DNA of 64,000 nt, taken from CAYVTM01 sp964454645 (lineage in GTDB: Bacteria > Bacteroidota > Bacteroidia > Sphingobacteriales > Sphingobacteriaceae). The notes under the pieces are model-generated. The model did not search any database. It saw only the letters and a list, made by a program, of their open reading frames with translations, and was not told where the DNA came from. The first letter of the stretch is position 1. Every line of letters starts with the position of its first letter. The DNA lies in assembly GCA_964454645.1 (NCBI GenBank), contig CAYVTM010000001.1, positions 558,001 to 622,000 of the forward strand, in the 5' to 3' direction. Below, one piece after another: positions 7,089 through 15,187 of the stretch. The position numbers and the translations under genes are program-made.

Positions 7089-9275
7089 ATGTCAACTATC
7101 CGATTTAAAGCGCTTGAGTCCGTCTTAGAGCGTCAAGCTATTGCTGTAAAGCAGCCCAGCCAAAAACCTTCCGAATTCTTTTCCTGCAATGTTTTCACCT
7201 TACCTAAGATGCGTTCGTATCTTTCGAATGAGACCTATGCAGCGGTTATCGGAGCTATTGAAAACAATACCCCTATTGACCGTACAATTGCCGACCAGGT
7301 AGCTTCGGCGATGAAAATATGGGCAATGGAGCGTGGAGCTACCCATTATACCCATTGGTTTCAACCCTTAACAGGAAGTACGGCAGAGAAACACGATGCA
7401 TTTTTCGAACCGGATTTGGATGGAAGAGGAGTAGAAAAATTCAGCGGCGACTCTCTTGTCCAGCAGGAACCCGATGCCTCTTCTTTCCCGAACGGAGGGA
7501 TACGTAATACTTTTGAAGCCAGAGGTTATACAGCTTGGGACCCCTCTTCTCCGGCATTTCTGATGGAGGCCGGCGCAAGCAAAACCTTATGTATCCCTAC
7601 TGTATTTGTTTCCTATACAGGCGAAGCCCTGGACTACAAGGCTCCTCTTCTGAAAGCTTTGCTTTTATTAGATAAAGCAGCAGCGGACGTATGCCAGTAT
7701 TTCGACAAAAATATTACCAAAGTAAACGCTTCCTTAGGTATAGAACAGGAGTATTTTTTAGTCGACTTGGCTTTATACAATGCCCGCCCCGACTTAATGT
7801 TAACCGGACGTACGCTTTTCGGGCATATGTCGGCAAAGGGGCAGCAATTGGAGGATCATTATTTCGGATCTATCTCCGATCGGGTATTGGCTTATATGAG
7901 TGAGCTGGAAATTGAAGCCATCAAATTAGGCATTCCTTTAAAGACCCGCCACAACGAAGTGGCGCCAAGTCAATTTGAGTGTGCCCCGCTTTATGAAGAA
8001 ATAAATCTGGCGATCGACCATAATCAGTTATTGATGGACCTGATGGATAAAGTAGCCCGCCGCCATGGATTTAAAGTACTCTTACACGAAAAGCCTTATG
8101 CCGGTGTAAACGGTTCAGGGAAACACAATAACTGGTCGATGATAACCAATACCGGGAAAAATCTCTTATCTCCGGGTAAAACCCCGAAAAACAATTTGAT
8201 GTTCTTAACCTTCTTTATCAATACGATTAAAGCTGTCCATGAACATGCCGATTTACTGAGAGCCAGCATAGCCTCCATCAACAACGATCATCGTTTAGGA
8301 GCCAACGAAGCTCCTCCGGCAATTATATCTATTTTCTTGGGTTCGCAATTGGATGAAGTGTTGAATGAAATTGAAACTTCGAAGATTAATAAAAAGGTAG
8401 ATACAAACAATGCGATGTGGTTAGGGATTCCTAAGATTCCGCAAATCTTATTAGACAATACCGATCGCAACCGTACTTCACCCTTCGCATTTACAGGAAA
8501 TAAATTCGAGTTCCGGGCAGTTGGCTCTTCAGCTAATTCATCTTCATCGATGACCATCTTGAATACGATTGTATCCGATCAATTAATATCCTTCAAAAAA
8601 GAAGTAGATCAATTGATAGATAAGGGTGAAAAGAAAGATCTTGCTATACTGACTGTATTAAAACGATACATTAAAGAGTCGAAAGACATACGCTTTGAAG
8701 GAAACGGATATAGTGTAGAATGGGAAAAAGAGGCTACAAAACGTGGATTATCCAATATCAAAACAACACCTAAAGCATTAGATGCTTATGTGAGCGAGAA
8801 AACGGTATCGCTTTTTAAGCGCAGCAACGTGTTTATAAAACGTGAATTGCATGCAAGGCATGAAATTCTCTTGGAGAATTACACCAAGAAATTACAAATT
8901 GAGTCGAGAGTGATGGCCGATTTGATTAGCAGTAATATTATCCCGGCATCTATCGCTTATCAAAACAGCTTAATAGAGAATGTGAAAGGTTTGAAAGATT
9001 TGGGTCTTCCGAAAAGCAGTTACGAAATTCAGCTGGAGATAGTCAAGGAAATTAGTGAACATGTTAGTTTTATCAAGAAAGCCGTATTAGATATGACTGA
9101 GGAACGTAAAAAGGCGAACAAGATTAAGGGGGCCCGGGAAATGGCGATTGCTTACGATGAAAATATAAAGAATTTCTTTGAACCCATTCGTTATCATGTA
9201 GATAAACTCGAGCTGATCGTCAGCGATGAGAACTGGTCACTTCCAAAGTTCAGAGAACTCTTATTTATTAAATAA
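7089..9275 (+). CDS. glnN: Glutamine synthetase type III
   Basis: 728 aa, as expected for GSIII, the dodecameric glutamine synthetase class common in Bacteroidota (ATP-dependent glutamate plus ammonium to glutamine, cytosolic). The N-terminal GSIII domain includes ATHYTHWFQPLTGSTAEKHD (about residues 85-104). The catalytic region includes GIEQEYFLVD (Glu metal ligands), TRHNEVAPSQFE and an ATP-site VNGSGKHNNWS. The start was chosen at 7089 (MSTIRFKALE); an in-frame extension to 6993 reads low-complexity AT-rich DNA and is not family-like. A pair of direct repeats lies upstream, and an imperfect -7 box TTATTTTG is at 7051-7058. A terminator follows at 9280-9308. Confidence 0.97.
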   Translation: MSTIRFKALESVLERQAIAVKQPSQKPSEFFSCNVFTLPKMRSYLSNETYAAVIGAIENNTPIDRTIADQVASAMKIWAMERGATHYTHWFQPLTGSTAEKHDAFFEPDLDGRGVEKFSGDSLVQQEPDASSFPNGGIRNTFEARGYTAWDPSSPAFLMEAGASKTLCIPTVFVSYTGEALDYKAPLLKALLLLDKAAADVCQYFDKNITKVNASLGIEQEYFLVDLALYNARPDLMLTGRTLFGHMSAKGQQLEDHYFGSISDRVLAYMSELEIEAIKLGIPLKTRHNEVAPSQFECAPLYEEINLAIDHNQLLMDLMDKVARRHGFKVLLHEKPYAGVNGSGKHNNWSMITNTGKNLLSPGKTPKNNLMFLTFFINTIKAVHEHADLLRASIASINNDHRLGANEAPPAIISIFLGSQLDEVLNEIETSKINKKVDTNNAMWLGIPKIPQILLDNTDRNRTSPFAFTGNKFEFRAVGSSANSSSSMTILNTIVSDQLISFKKEVDQLIDKGEKKDLAILTVLKRYIKESKDIRFEGNGYSVEWEKEATKRGLSNIKTTPKALDAYVSEKTVSLFKRSNVFIKRELHARHEILLENYTKKLQIESRVMADLISSNIIPASIAYQNSLIENVKGLKDLGLPKSSYEIQLEIVKEISEHVSFIKKAVLDMTEERKKANKIKGAREMAIAYDENIKNFFEPIRYHVDKLELIVSDENWSLPKFRELLFIK

Positions 9276-9279
9276 AGAG

Positions 9280-9308
9280 AAAGGCCCCTTTCCGGGGCTT
9301 TTGTTTTT
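9280..9308 (+). terminator. Terminator of glnN
   Basis: GC-rich hairpin: GGCCCC arm pairing with GGGGCT, extended by A:T pairs and one G:U, with a TTTCC loop, then TTTTGTTTTT. It begins 4 bp after the glnN stop codon. Confidence 0.9.
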
Positions 9309-9423
9309 AGGTAATTATTCATAATTCATTATGTTTGTGTTTAAAATAATTTATATTTGGTTCTACCAACGGTATAATTTTTGCTACTAAATCGCGATTT
9401 TAATAAAACACGAAACAAAAAAA

Positions 9424-11574
9424 ATGAAATTTAAACGCTTCGCCTACCTAGTTCTGTTCGTTTCATCGTTAACAATTCTTTACGCTTGTTCAAGCCAAAC
9501 ACCTAGTGTGATTGCCGCACAAAGAGCCTTTAATTTGGAAAAGTATTATTCTGCCGTTGATCTCTACAAAAAAGCAATCCCCACTGTACGTAAGAAAGAG
9601 GATAAGGCAGAATTAACCTTTAAAGTCGGTGAATGTTACCGCTTAATCAATAATCCTAAACAAGCTGCCGTTTGGTACGACAAAGCAATTCGTGCAGGAT
9701 ACGATACTCCCGATGCTTTGTTTAAATATGCCGATGCTCTAAAAAAATTAGAACGTTTCGATGATGCCCTGGAAGTTTATGAGGATTATCTGGCAGTAAA
9801 GCCAAATGATTCTTTAACGCTGCTGGCTATTGAGAATTGCAAACTTGCGCTTAAATGGAAAGAAAAGACCAATGCGTTCGATGTGTTTAATGAAACAACT
9901 TTAAATACAAAAGATATGGAGTATTCTCCTGCATTTTACGGCAAGGGTATTATCTTCACTTCTAACCGTGGTACGGTAAGAGGCAAAAACTTTTACGAGC
10001 GTTCCGGAAAAAACTACGAGAATATTTATGCAAGTGTACAAACCAGTAAAAACAGATGGTCGAAACCGGAACCTTTAAACAAAGACATTAATACCGACTA
10101 TAATGAAGGCACAGCCAGTTTCAACGATCAAAACCGTGTTTTATATTATACCCAATGTAATGGTAATAAAGGTAAGGAAGCAGGCTGTAAAATATTTGAA
10201 ACTACAAATGAAGGTTCGACCTGGACAACTCCTAAACCGGTAGAAATTCCAAATCCCGATTCTGCATTAATCGCCCATCCGAGTATTTCTGCTGATGGTA
10301 ACCGGATCTATTTTACTTCCGACATGAAAGGTGGTTTCGGAGGAACAGATATTTGGTATTCCGATAAAGTAGGAAGTTCATGGAGTACTCCCGTAAATGC
10401 CGGAGCTAAAATTAATTCGGGCGGAGATGAAGCCTTTCCTTTTATTCATCCTTCGGGAACCTTATACTTCTCTTCTACCGGACATTCCGGTATAGGAGGA
10501 TACGATATCTTTTATTCAGACTGGGAAGAAGGTGATTGGGCTGATATATTAAACTTAAAATCTCCCGTAAATTCTACTGCCGATGATTTCGGATTTATAT
10601 TGGACGAAAATAAAGAAATCGGGTATTTCAGTTCGAATCGTGTAGGAGGAAGAGGAGAAGATGATATTTACTCTGCCATTGCTATACCATTAGTGTTCAA
10701 TGTATATGGTAAAACCATCAACAACATGACCAATAAAGCGTTAGGGCAAACGAAAGTTACCATGATTGGTAGCGACGGTAGCAGCCAGACTGTTACCAGC
10801 GACCAAAGTGGTTCCTATAAATTTGTATTAAAGAAAGATATTAATTATCAGTTTAATGCTTCTAAATATCGCTTCTTTGGAGATGTCGGAGAAACTTCAA
10901 CTTATGGATTTAAAGAATCTCAGGATTTCGAAATTAATTTCCGGTTAAATCCGATTCCGTTAAAAGAGATTGTCATCAAAGGTATCTTGTACGATTTAGC
11001 GAGTGCCGACTTGCGTGATGAGTCTATTCTTATCTTAGATTCTCTCGTAAAAACACTGAACGATAACCCTACCTTTGTTATTGAAATCGCATCCCATACC
11101 GACTCTCGTGCTGATTCGGCTTATAACAACCAATTATCGCAACGAAGAGCACAGTCGGTTGTAGACTATCTGGTAAAAAAAGGAATTGAGAAAGAACGCC
11201 TGGTAGCCAAAGGATATGGTGAAAGCCGTTTATTGAACGAGTGTGTTGATGGGGTAGAATGTACGGAAGAGCAACATCAGCTAAACCGTCGTACTTCTTT
11301 CTCCGTAATTTCTGAGGATTATGTCCCGAAAGAACAACCCAAAATTCCGGAAGCAGGAAAACCAAAATCTCAGGCACCGGAACCGGCTCCGACTGCCCCT
11401 AAGCCTGCAGCACCTGGAACCGTTCGCCCGGCAGGAACTACAGCGCCTCCGGGAACAAGACCGGCTACCACACAACCAACACCGGCAAGACCAGGAGGAA
11501 CCATTACACAACCTCCAAAGACACAACCAAAACCCGCTACCCCACCGCCGGCACAGCCGGGACGTAGACCATAA
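9424..11574 (+). CDS. porE: PorE-like T9SS lipoprotein: TPR, PD40 propeller, OmpA domain
   Basis: 716 aa. Lipoprotein signal with lipobox LYAC (Cys22). Domains in order: TPR repeats (about 30-140), a beta-propeller with PD40/WD40-like strands such as SADGNRIYFTSDMKGGFGG (about 160-410), a carboxypeptidase-regulatory-like beta-sandwich (about 420-505), an OmpA C-terminal peptidoglycan-binding domain (about 515-630; EIASHTDSRAD, LSQRRAQSVVDYL), and a Pro-rich tail of about 80 residues. This order is the one known for PorE, the outer-membrane-associated, peptidoglycan-anchoring component of the type IX secretion system, which fits the T9SS cargo genes elsewhere in the window. The Pro/Ala/Thr-rich tail looks like a lineage extension. 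Candidate -7 boxes lie at 9352-9359 (TATATTTG) and about 9376-9383. A paralogous OmpA/PD40 lipoprotein remains possible, since these families are large. Confidence 0.75.
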   Translation: MKFKRFAYLVLFVSSLTILYACSSQTPSVIAAQRAFNLEKYYSAVDLYKKAIPTVRKKEDKAELTFKVGECYRLINNPKQAAVWYDKAIRAGYDTPDALFKYADALKKLERFDDALEVYEDYLAVKPNDSLTLLAIENCKLALKWKEKTNAFDVFNETTLNTKDMEYSPAFYGKGIIFTSNRGTVRGKNFYERSGKNYENIYASVQTSKNRWSKPEPLNKDINTDYNEGTASFNDQNRVLYYTQCNGNKGKEAGCKIFETTNEGSTWTTPKPVEIPNPDSALIAHPSISADGNRIYFTSDMKGGFGGTDIWYSDKVGSSWSTPVNAGAKINSGGDEAFPFIHPSGTLYFSSTGHSGIGGYDIFYSDWEEGDWADILNLKSPVNSTADDFGFILDENKEIGYFSSNRVGGRGEDDIYSAIAIPLVFNVYGKTINNMTNKALGQTKVTMIGSDGSSQTVTSDQSGSYKFVLKKDINYQFNASKYRFFGDVGETSTYGFKESQDFEINFRLNPIPLKEIVIKGILYDLASADLRDESILILDSLVKTLNDNPTFVIEIASHTDSRADSAYNNQLSQRRAQSVVDYLVKKGIEKERLVAKGYGESRLLNECVDGVECTEEQHQLNRRTSFSVISEDYVPKEQPKIPEAGKPKSQAPEPAPTAPKPAAPGTVRPAGTTAPPGTRPATTQPTPARPGGTITQPPKTQPKPATPPPAQPGRRP

Positions 11575-11597
11575 TCTTTATCCATTCAAACTTTCAA

Positions 11598-11635
11598 TAA
11601 AGGACAAATAGCGTATATTTGTCCTTTATTATTTT
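11598..11635 (+). terminator. Terminator of porE that also carries a -7 box for purM
   Basis: Perfect 13-bp stem (11598-11610 with 11616-11628) with a 5-nt loop and the T-rich tail TTATTTT, ending one base before the purM ATG. An exact TAnnTTTG match (TATATTTG, 11614-11621) spans the loop and descending arm, so the same bases could be the purM -7 element. No good -33 TTG is present at 17-23 nt. Confidence 0.8.
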
Positions 11636-12814
11636 ATGAGCGATAATCGTTATAACCTTCGTGGTGTATCCGCTTCGAAAGAAGATGTACATGCAGCCAT
11701 CAAAAATATTGACAAAGGAATTTTCCCCAAAGCCTTCTGTAAAATTGTTCCCGATATTTTAGCAGGCGATTCTCAATGGTGTAATATCATGCATGCCGAT
11801 GGTGCAGGGACAAAATCATCTTTAGCCTATTTATATTGGAAGGAGACAGGCGATCTTTCGGTATGGAAAGGTATTGCTCAGGATGCAGTAATTATGAATA
11901 CCGACGACCTGCTTTGTGTGGGTGCTACCGATAATATTTTACTTTCTTCAACTATCGGAAGAAATAAAAACCTGATTCCCGGAGAAGTTATCTCTGCAAT
12001 CATTAATGGTACCGAAGAACTATTGGAGGAGCTTCGTTCTTATGGTATCGGTATTTATTCTACAGGAGGTGAAACAGCTGATGTCGGAGATTTGGTACGT
12101 ACCATTATTGTGGACTCTACCGTCACTTGCCGTATGCCCCGCAAAGATGTTATCTCAAACGACCGCATTCAGGCAGGAGATGTTATTATAGGCCTAGCAT
12201 CCGATGGACAATCAAGCTATGAGAAAGAGTATAACGGAGGAATGGGGAGTAACGGTTTAACTTCTGCGCGTCACGATGTTTTCAGTTATTATTTAGCAGA
12301 AAAATATAGAGAATCTTATGACCCTTCTGTTCCTGAAGAACTCATCTATTCGGGCCAGAAAAAATTAACCGATACCATCCAAATTGATGAAAACAAAGAA
12401 ATGACTATCGGAAAATTAGTGTTGTCGCCTACACGTACCTATGCTCCTGTTATTAAACAAATGCTTGCCGAATATCGCGCAAACATACACGGAATGGTAC
12501 ATTGCAGTGGCGGTGCCCAAACCAAAGTTTTACACTTCGTCGATAATCTGCATATCGTTAAGGATAAATTATTTCCCACTCCTCCATTATTTAAATTGAT
12601 ACAGGAACAATCCGGAACCGGCTGGAAAGAAATGTACCAAGTATTTAATATGGGTCATCGCATGGAACTCTACGTTCCGGAAACAATAGCGCAAGAACTT
12701 ATTCAAATATCCAAATCCTTCTCAATAGATGCACAAATTGTAGGCCGGGTTGAAAGCGCTTCTTCAAAAAGCTTAACGATTCAATCGCAACACGGAACAT
12801 TCAGGTACGAATAA
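11636..12814 (+). CDS. purM: Phosphoribosylformylglycinamidine cyclo-ligase (AIR synthase)
   Basis: 392 aa, the somewhat long Bacteroidota version of PurM, which closes FGAM to AIR with ATP in purine synthesis, the step directly after PurL. Conserved segments: RGVSASKEDVHAAI (residues 9-22), NIMHADGAGTKSSLAY (phosphate/ATP site), GIAQDAVIMNTDDLLCVGA and STGGETADVGDLV. The start at 11636 agrees with the family N-terminus. The ATG immediately follows the porE terminator, so transcription must begin within that hairpin or read through it. It is not linked to purL here (7 kb away, opposite strand). A strong bidirectional terminator follows. Confidence 0.96.
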   Translation: MSDNRYNLRGVSASKEDVHAAIKNIDKGIFPKAFCKIVPDILAGDSQWCNIMHADGAGTKSSLAYLYWKETGDLSVWKGIAQDAVIMNTDDLLCVGATDNILLSSTIGRNKNLIPGEVISAIINGTEELLEELRSYGIGIYSTGGETADVGDLVRTIIVDSTVTCRMPRKDVISNDRIQAGDVIIGLASDGQSSYEKEYNGGMGSNGLTSARHDVFSYYLAEKYRESYDPSVPEELIYSGQKKLTDTIQIDENKEMTIGKLVLSPTRTYAPVIKQMLAEYRANIHGMVHCSGGAQTKVLHFVDNLHIVKDKLFPTPPLFKLIQEQSGTGWKEMYQVFNMGHRMELYVPETIAQELIQISKSFSIDAQIVGRVESASSKSLTIQSQHGTFRYE

Positions 12815-12823
12815 GCATCGAAT

Positions 12824-12870
12824 AATAAAGAAGGCCCTGGTAAATGTTTTACCAGGGCCTTCTTTATTTT
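12824..12870. terminator. Bidirectional terminator between purM and the S46 peptidase gene
   Basis: Perfect 21-bp stem (12824-12844 with 12848-12868), 3-nt loop, GC core GGCCCTGG, and A/T flanks that give a T tail in both directions. It separates convergent genes ending at 12814 and 12884. Confidence 0.95.
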
Positions 12871-12883
12871 GTATCGTTTCCGG

Positions 12884-15052
12884 TTACTTTACAATCGTCA
12901 TCTCCTCAATTAAATGCTTAGCTCCTGCATATTTATCAATAATAAATAAGATATAGCGAATGTCGACAGAAATCGTTTTCTTGTATTGTTTATCGAACAC
13001 CAAGTCACCTGTCATCGCTTCCCAATTACCATCGAAAGCACAACCGATCAACTCTCCATTCCCATTAATTACAGGACTTCCCGAGTTACCACCTGTAATG
13101 TCATTATCACTTAAAAAGTTTACAACCAACTCCCCTTTCTCATTCGTATAAGGTCCGAAATCTTTTTTCTTTATTAGGTTGATTAATTTTTCAGGTACAA
13201 TAAATTCTTCGTTTTCGGGATCGTATTTTTCGAGAATACCATTTGAAGTGGAATAATAATTATACTCTATCGCATCTTTACCGCTATAACCCGAAACCTT
13301 ACCATAAGTTATCCGCAAAGTTGAGTTCGCATCCGGATACATCAATCTGCCTGCATTCATTTCCATTAATCCGGCAATGTATAATTTCTTCTCTTTAGCT
13401 AATGCCGAAGCAAATGCACTCACATTCGGACTATAAGTTTTACGGTACTCGTCATATTTCATATGCAATTGTACGATCGGATCAGCTAATAAAACTTTAG
13501 CATTCGGATTAGCAAGGAAAGCCGCGGCGCGTTCTTTCGAAACAAAAAGAGAACGTTTAAAAACTTCTTCTGCATATTTAGCGAAAGATTCGGATGCCGA
13601 TTTACCTTTATATTTTTTAACAATCTCTTCCAATACCGCCGGTCGATCGGATGCCGGCTGATCGGTATAGTACATTGTTAACAAAGCTGCCAGTATTTTC
13701 TTGTCGGTTTCAGGTACATAATCTTTAAACTGTTCATCGATCCCCGACTGTAAATCAGCAATCGTTTGATCAATCGTTTCTTTATTGGCAACCGGATCTG
13801 CATATAAGGCAATCAGTGATTTATATCGGTTTGCATAACTTACAGCTGCTGATGCATTTCCAGCTAAACTCAAATAAAGATTACGCAGTGCATAGGGTTT
13901 ATAATCGTTATACAAACTGTTTACATTCCCTAATACCTGAGCATATTTATCTGTATTTGTTGCATTACTGGCAGCGAATTTTTCAAAACCGGCTTCGATC
14001 GATCTTTTAACGGCGATTACATCCAGTTTTTTCAATCCTTCATTCTGTCCTAAATAATATTTCCATGAGTTTGCTAAAGAAGCATAAGTATCAGCATATT
14101 TAATACGTACAGAAGCTTCTTTATCCATGTCGGCTTTCATTATTTCCAAACGCTTCCCCAATAAAGAAATTAATGCAGGGTTTACTTTATCTACTGCATT
14201 TTGTAACTCTGCTGAGAAAGCATAACGATTGGTTCTTCCGGGATATCCCATCACCATAGCGAAATCACCCTCTTTAATTCCTTTGGTTGAAATTGCTAAA
14301 TGCTTTTTTGGTTTATAGGGAATATTATCTTTGGAATATGTCGCAGGTTTACCATCTTTACCCATGTAAACACGGAATAAAGAGAAGTCGCCGGTATGAC
14401 GTGGCCACATCCAGTTATCGGTATCTCCGCCGAATTTTCCGATGGATGAAGGAGGAGCTCCTACCAAACGTACATCAGGAAAACGTTCGTAAACAAATAA
14501 TAAATATTGATTATCTCCGAATACATCCCGAACGATTGCTTCGTAATGAGTATCTTTTGTTGATTCATCGGTAATAGCTTTAATGGTTTCTTTCATCTTA
14601 GCGGCACGCTCCGAATCATTCATTCCTTTCGTTGCTTCCGCAATTACTGAAGTCACATCTTCCATACGTACTAAGAAAGAAGCAACCATTTCGGGAGAAT
14701 ACAATTCATCAGCTTTTGTTTTTGCCCAAAATCCATCCGTTAAATAGTCGTGATCAACACTGCTGTGAAACTGAATACTGCCAAAACCGCAATGATGATT
14801 GGTCAACATCAAGCCTTCTGCCGAAATCATTTCGCCGGAACAAAAACCCAATGAAACAATGGCATCTTTCATGCTCGAATTATTCACAGCATATAAATCT
14901 TCCGCCGTAAGTCGGAAGCCCAGCTTTTTCATTTCATCATAATTTTTATTGATCAGCATCGGCAACCACATCCCCTCATCCGGAGTCACCGCCTTCGTAC
15001 TTAATGTACTGAATGAAAATGCAGCAAGAATTAATAAATGTTTTAACTTCAT
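12884..15052 (-). CDS. S46 dipeptidyl-peptidase, DPP7-type specificity residue
   Basis: 722 aa with a signal peptide (about residues 1-21), placing it in the periplasm or outer surface. The S46 family releases N-terminal dipeptides. The catalytic triad is visible: His in TNHHCGF (86/87), Asp in the segment around GGDTDNWMWPRHTGDFS, and Ser657 in TGGNSGSPV. Eighteen residues after the Ser the sequence reads AFDGNWEAM, with Gly675 at the position that is Gly673 in DPP7 and Arg673 in DPP11 of Porphyromonas. This predicts preference for hydrophobic rather than acidic P1 residues. The gene is divergent from the MuiA-like gene across a 135-bp gap with three related operator-like repeats. It suggests a peptide-scavenging metabolism. 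Confidence 0.95.
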   Translation of the reverse strand: MKLKHLLILAAFSFSTLSTKAVTPDEGMWLPMLINKNYDEMKKLGFRLTAEDLYAVNNSSMKDAIVSLGFCSGEMISAEGLMLTNHHCGFGSIQFHSSVDHDYLTDGFWAKTKADELYSPEMVASFLVRMEDVTSVIAEATKGMNDSERAAKMKETIKAITDESTKDTHYEAIVRDVFGDNQYLLFVYERFPDVRLVGAPPSSIGKFGGDTDNWMWPRHTGDFSLFRVYMGKDGKPATYSKDNIPYKPKKHLAISTKGIKEGDFAMVMGYPGRTNRYAFSAELQNAVDKVNPALISLLGKRLEIMKADMDKEASVRIKYADTYASLANSWKYYLGQNEGLKKLDVIAVKRSIEAGFEKFAASNATNTDKYAQVLGNVNSLYNDYKPYALRNLYLSLAGNASAAVSYANRYKSLIALYADPVANKETIDQTIADLQSGIDEQFKDYVPETDKKILAALLTMYYTDQPASDRPAVLEEIVKKYKGKSASESFAKYAEEVFKRSLFVSKERAAAFLANPNAKVLLADPIVQLHMKYDEYRKTYSPNVSAFASALAKEKKLYIAGLMEMNAGRLMYPDANSTLRITYGKVSGYSGKDAIEYNYYSTSNGILEKYDPENEEFIVPEKLINLIKKKDFGPYTNEKGELVVNFLSDNDITGGNSGSPVINGNGELIGCAFDGNWEAMTGDLVFDKQYKKTISVDIRYILFIIDKYAGAKHLIEEMTIVK

Positions 15053-15094
15053 GATCTATTTTTTTTGTATATATAAGGATTCGAAAGTATAAAA

Positions 15095-15137
15095 AAATAG
15101 TATATGCAGCAATTTATATACTATTTATATACTATTT
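15095..15137. repeat. Three 10-bp operator-like repeats between divergent genes
   Basis: TATACTATTT occurs at 15117-15126 and 15128-15137 (11-bp period, one helical turn) and as its exact reverse complement AAATAGTATA at 15095-15104. The third copy overlaps an exact -7 box TATTTTTG (15133-15140) reading towards 15188. The pattern suits a repressor or activator shared by the S46 peptidase and the MuiA-like gene. Function is inferred. Confidence 0.5.
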
Positions 15138-15187
15138 TTGGAAAACACATGTTTTAGAAAAATACCTATATTTAACAGCTATCCGAT

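Noticed and set aside
11281..11585. Long open frames opposite and within the Pro-rich end of porE
   Set aside because: They arise from the repetitive GC-richer Pro/Ala codons; composition (Cys/Arg/Gly- or Gln-rich) shows no protein-like pattern.
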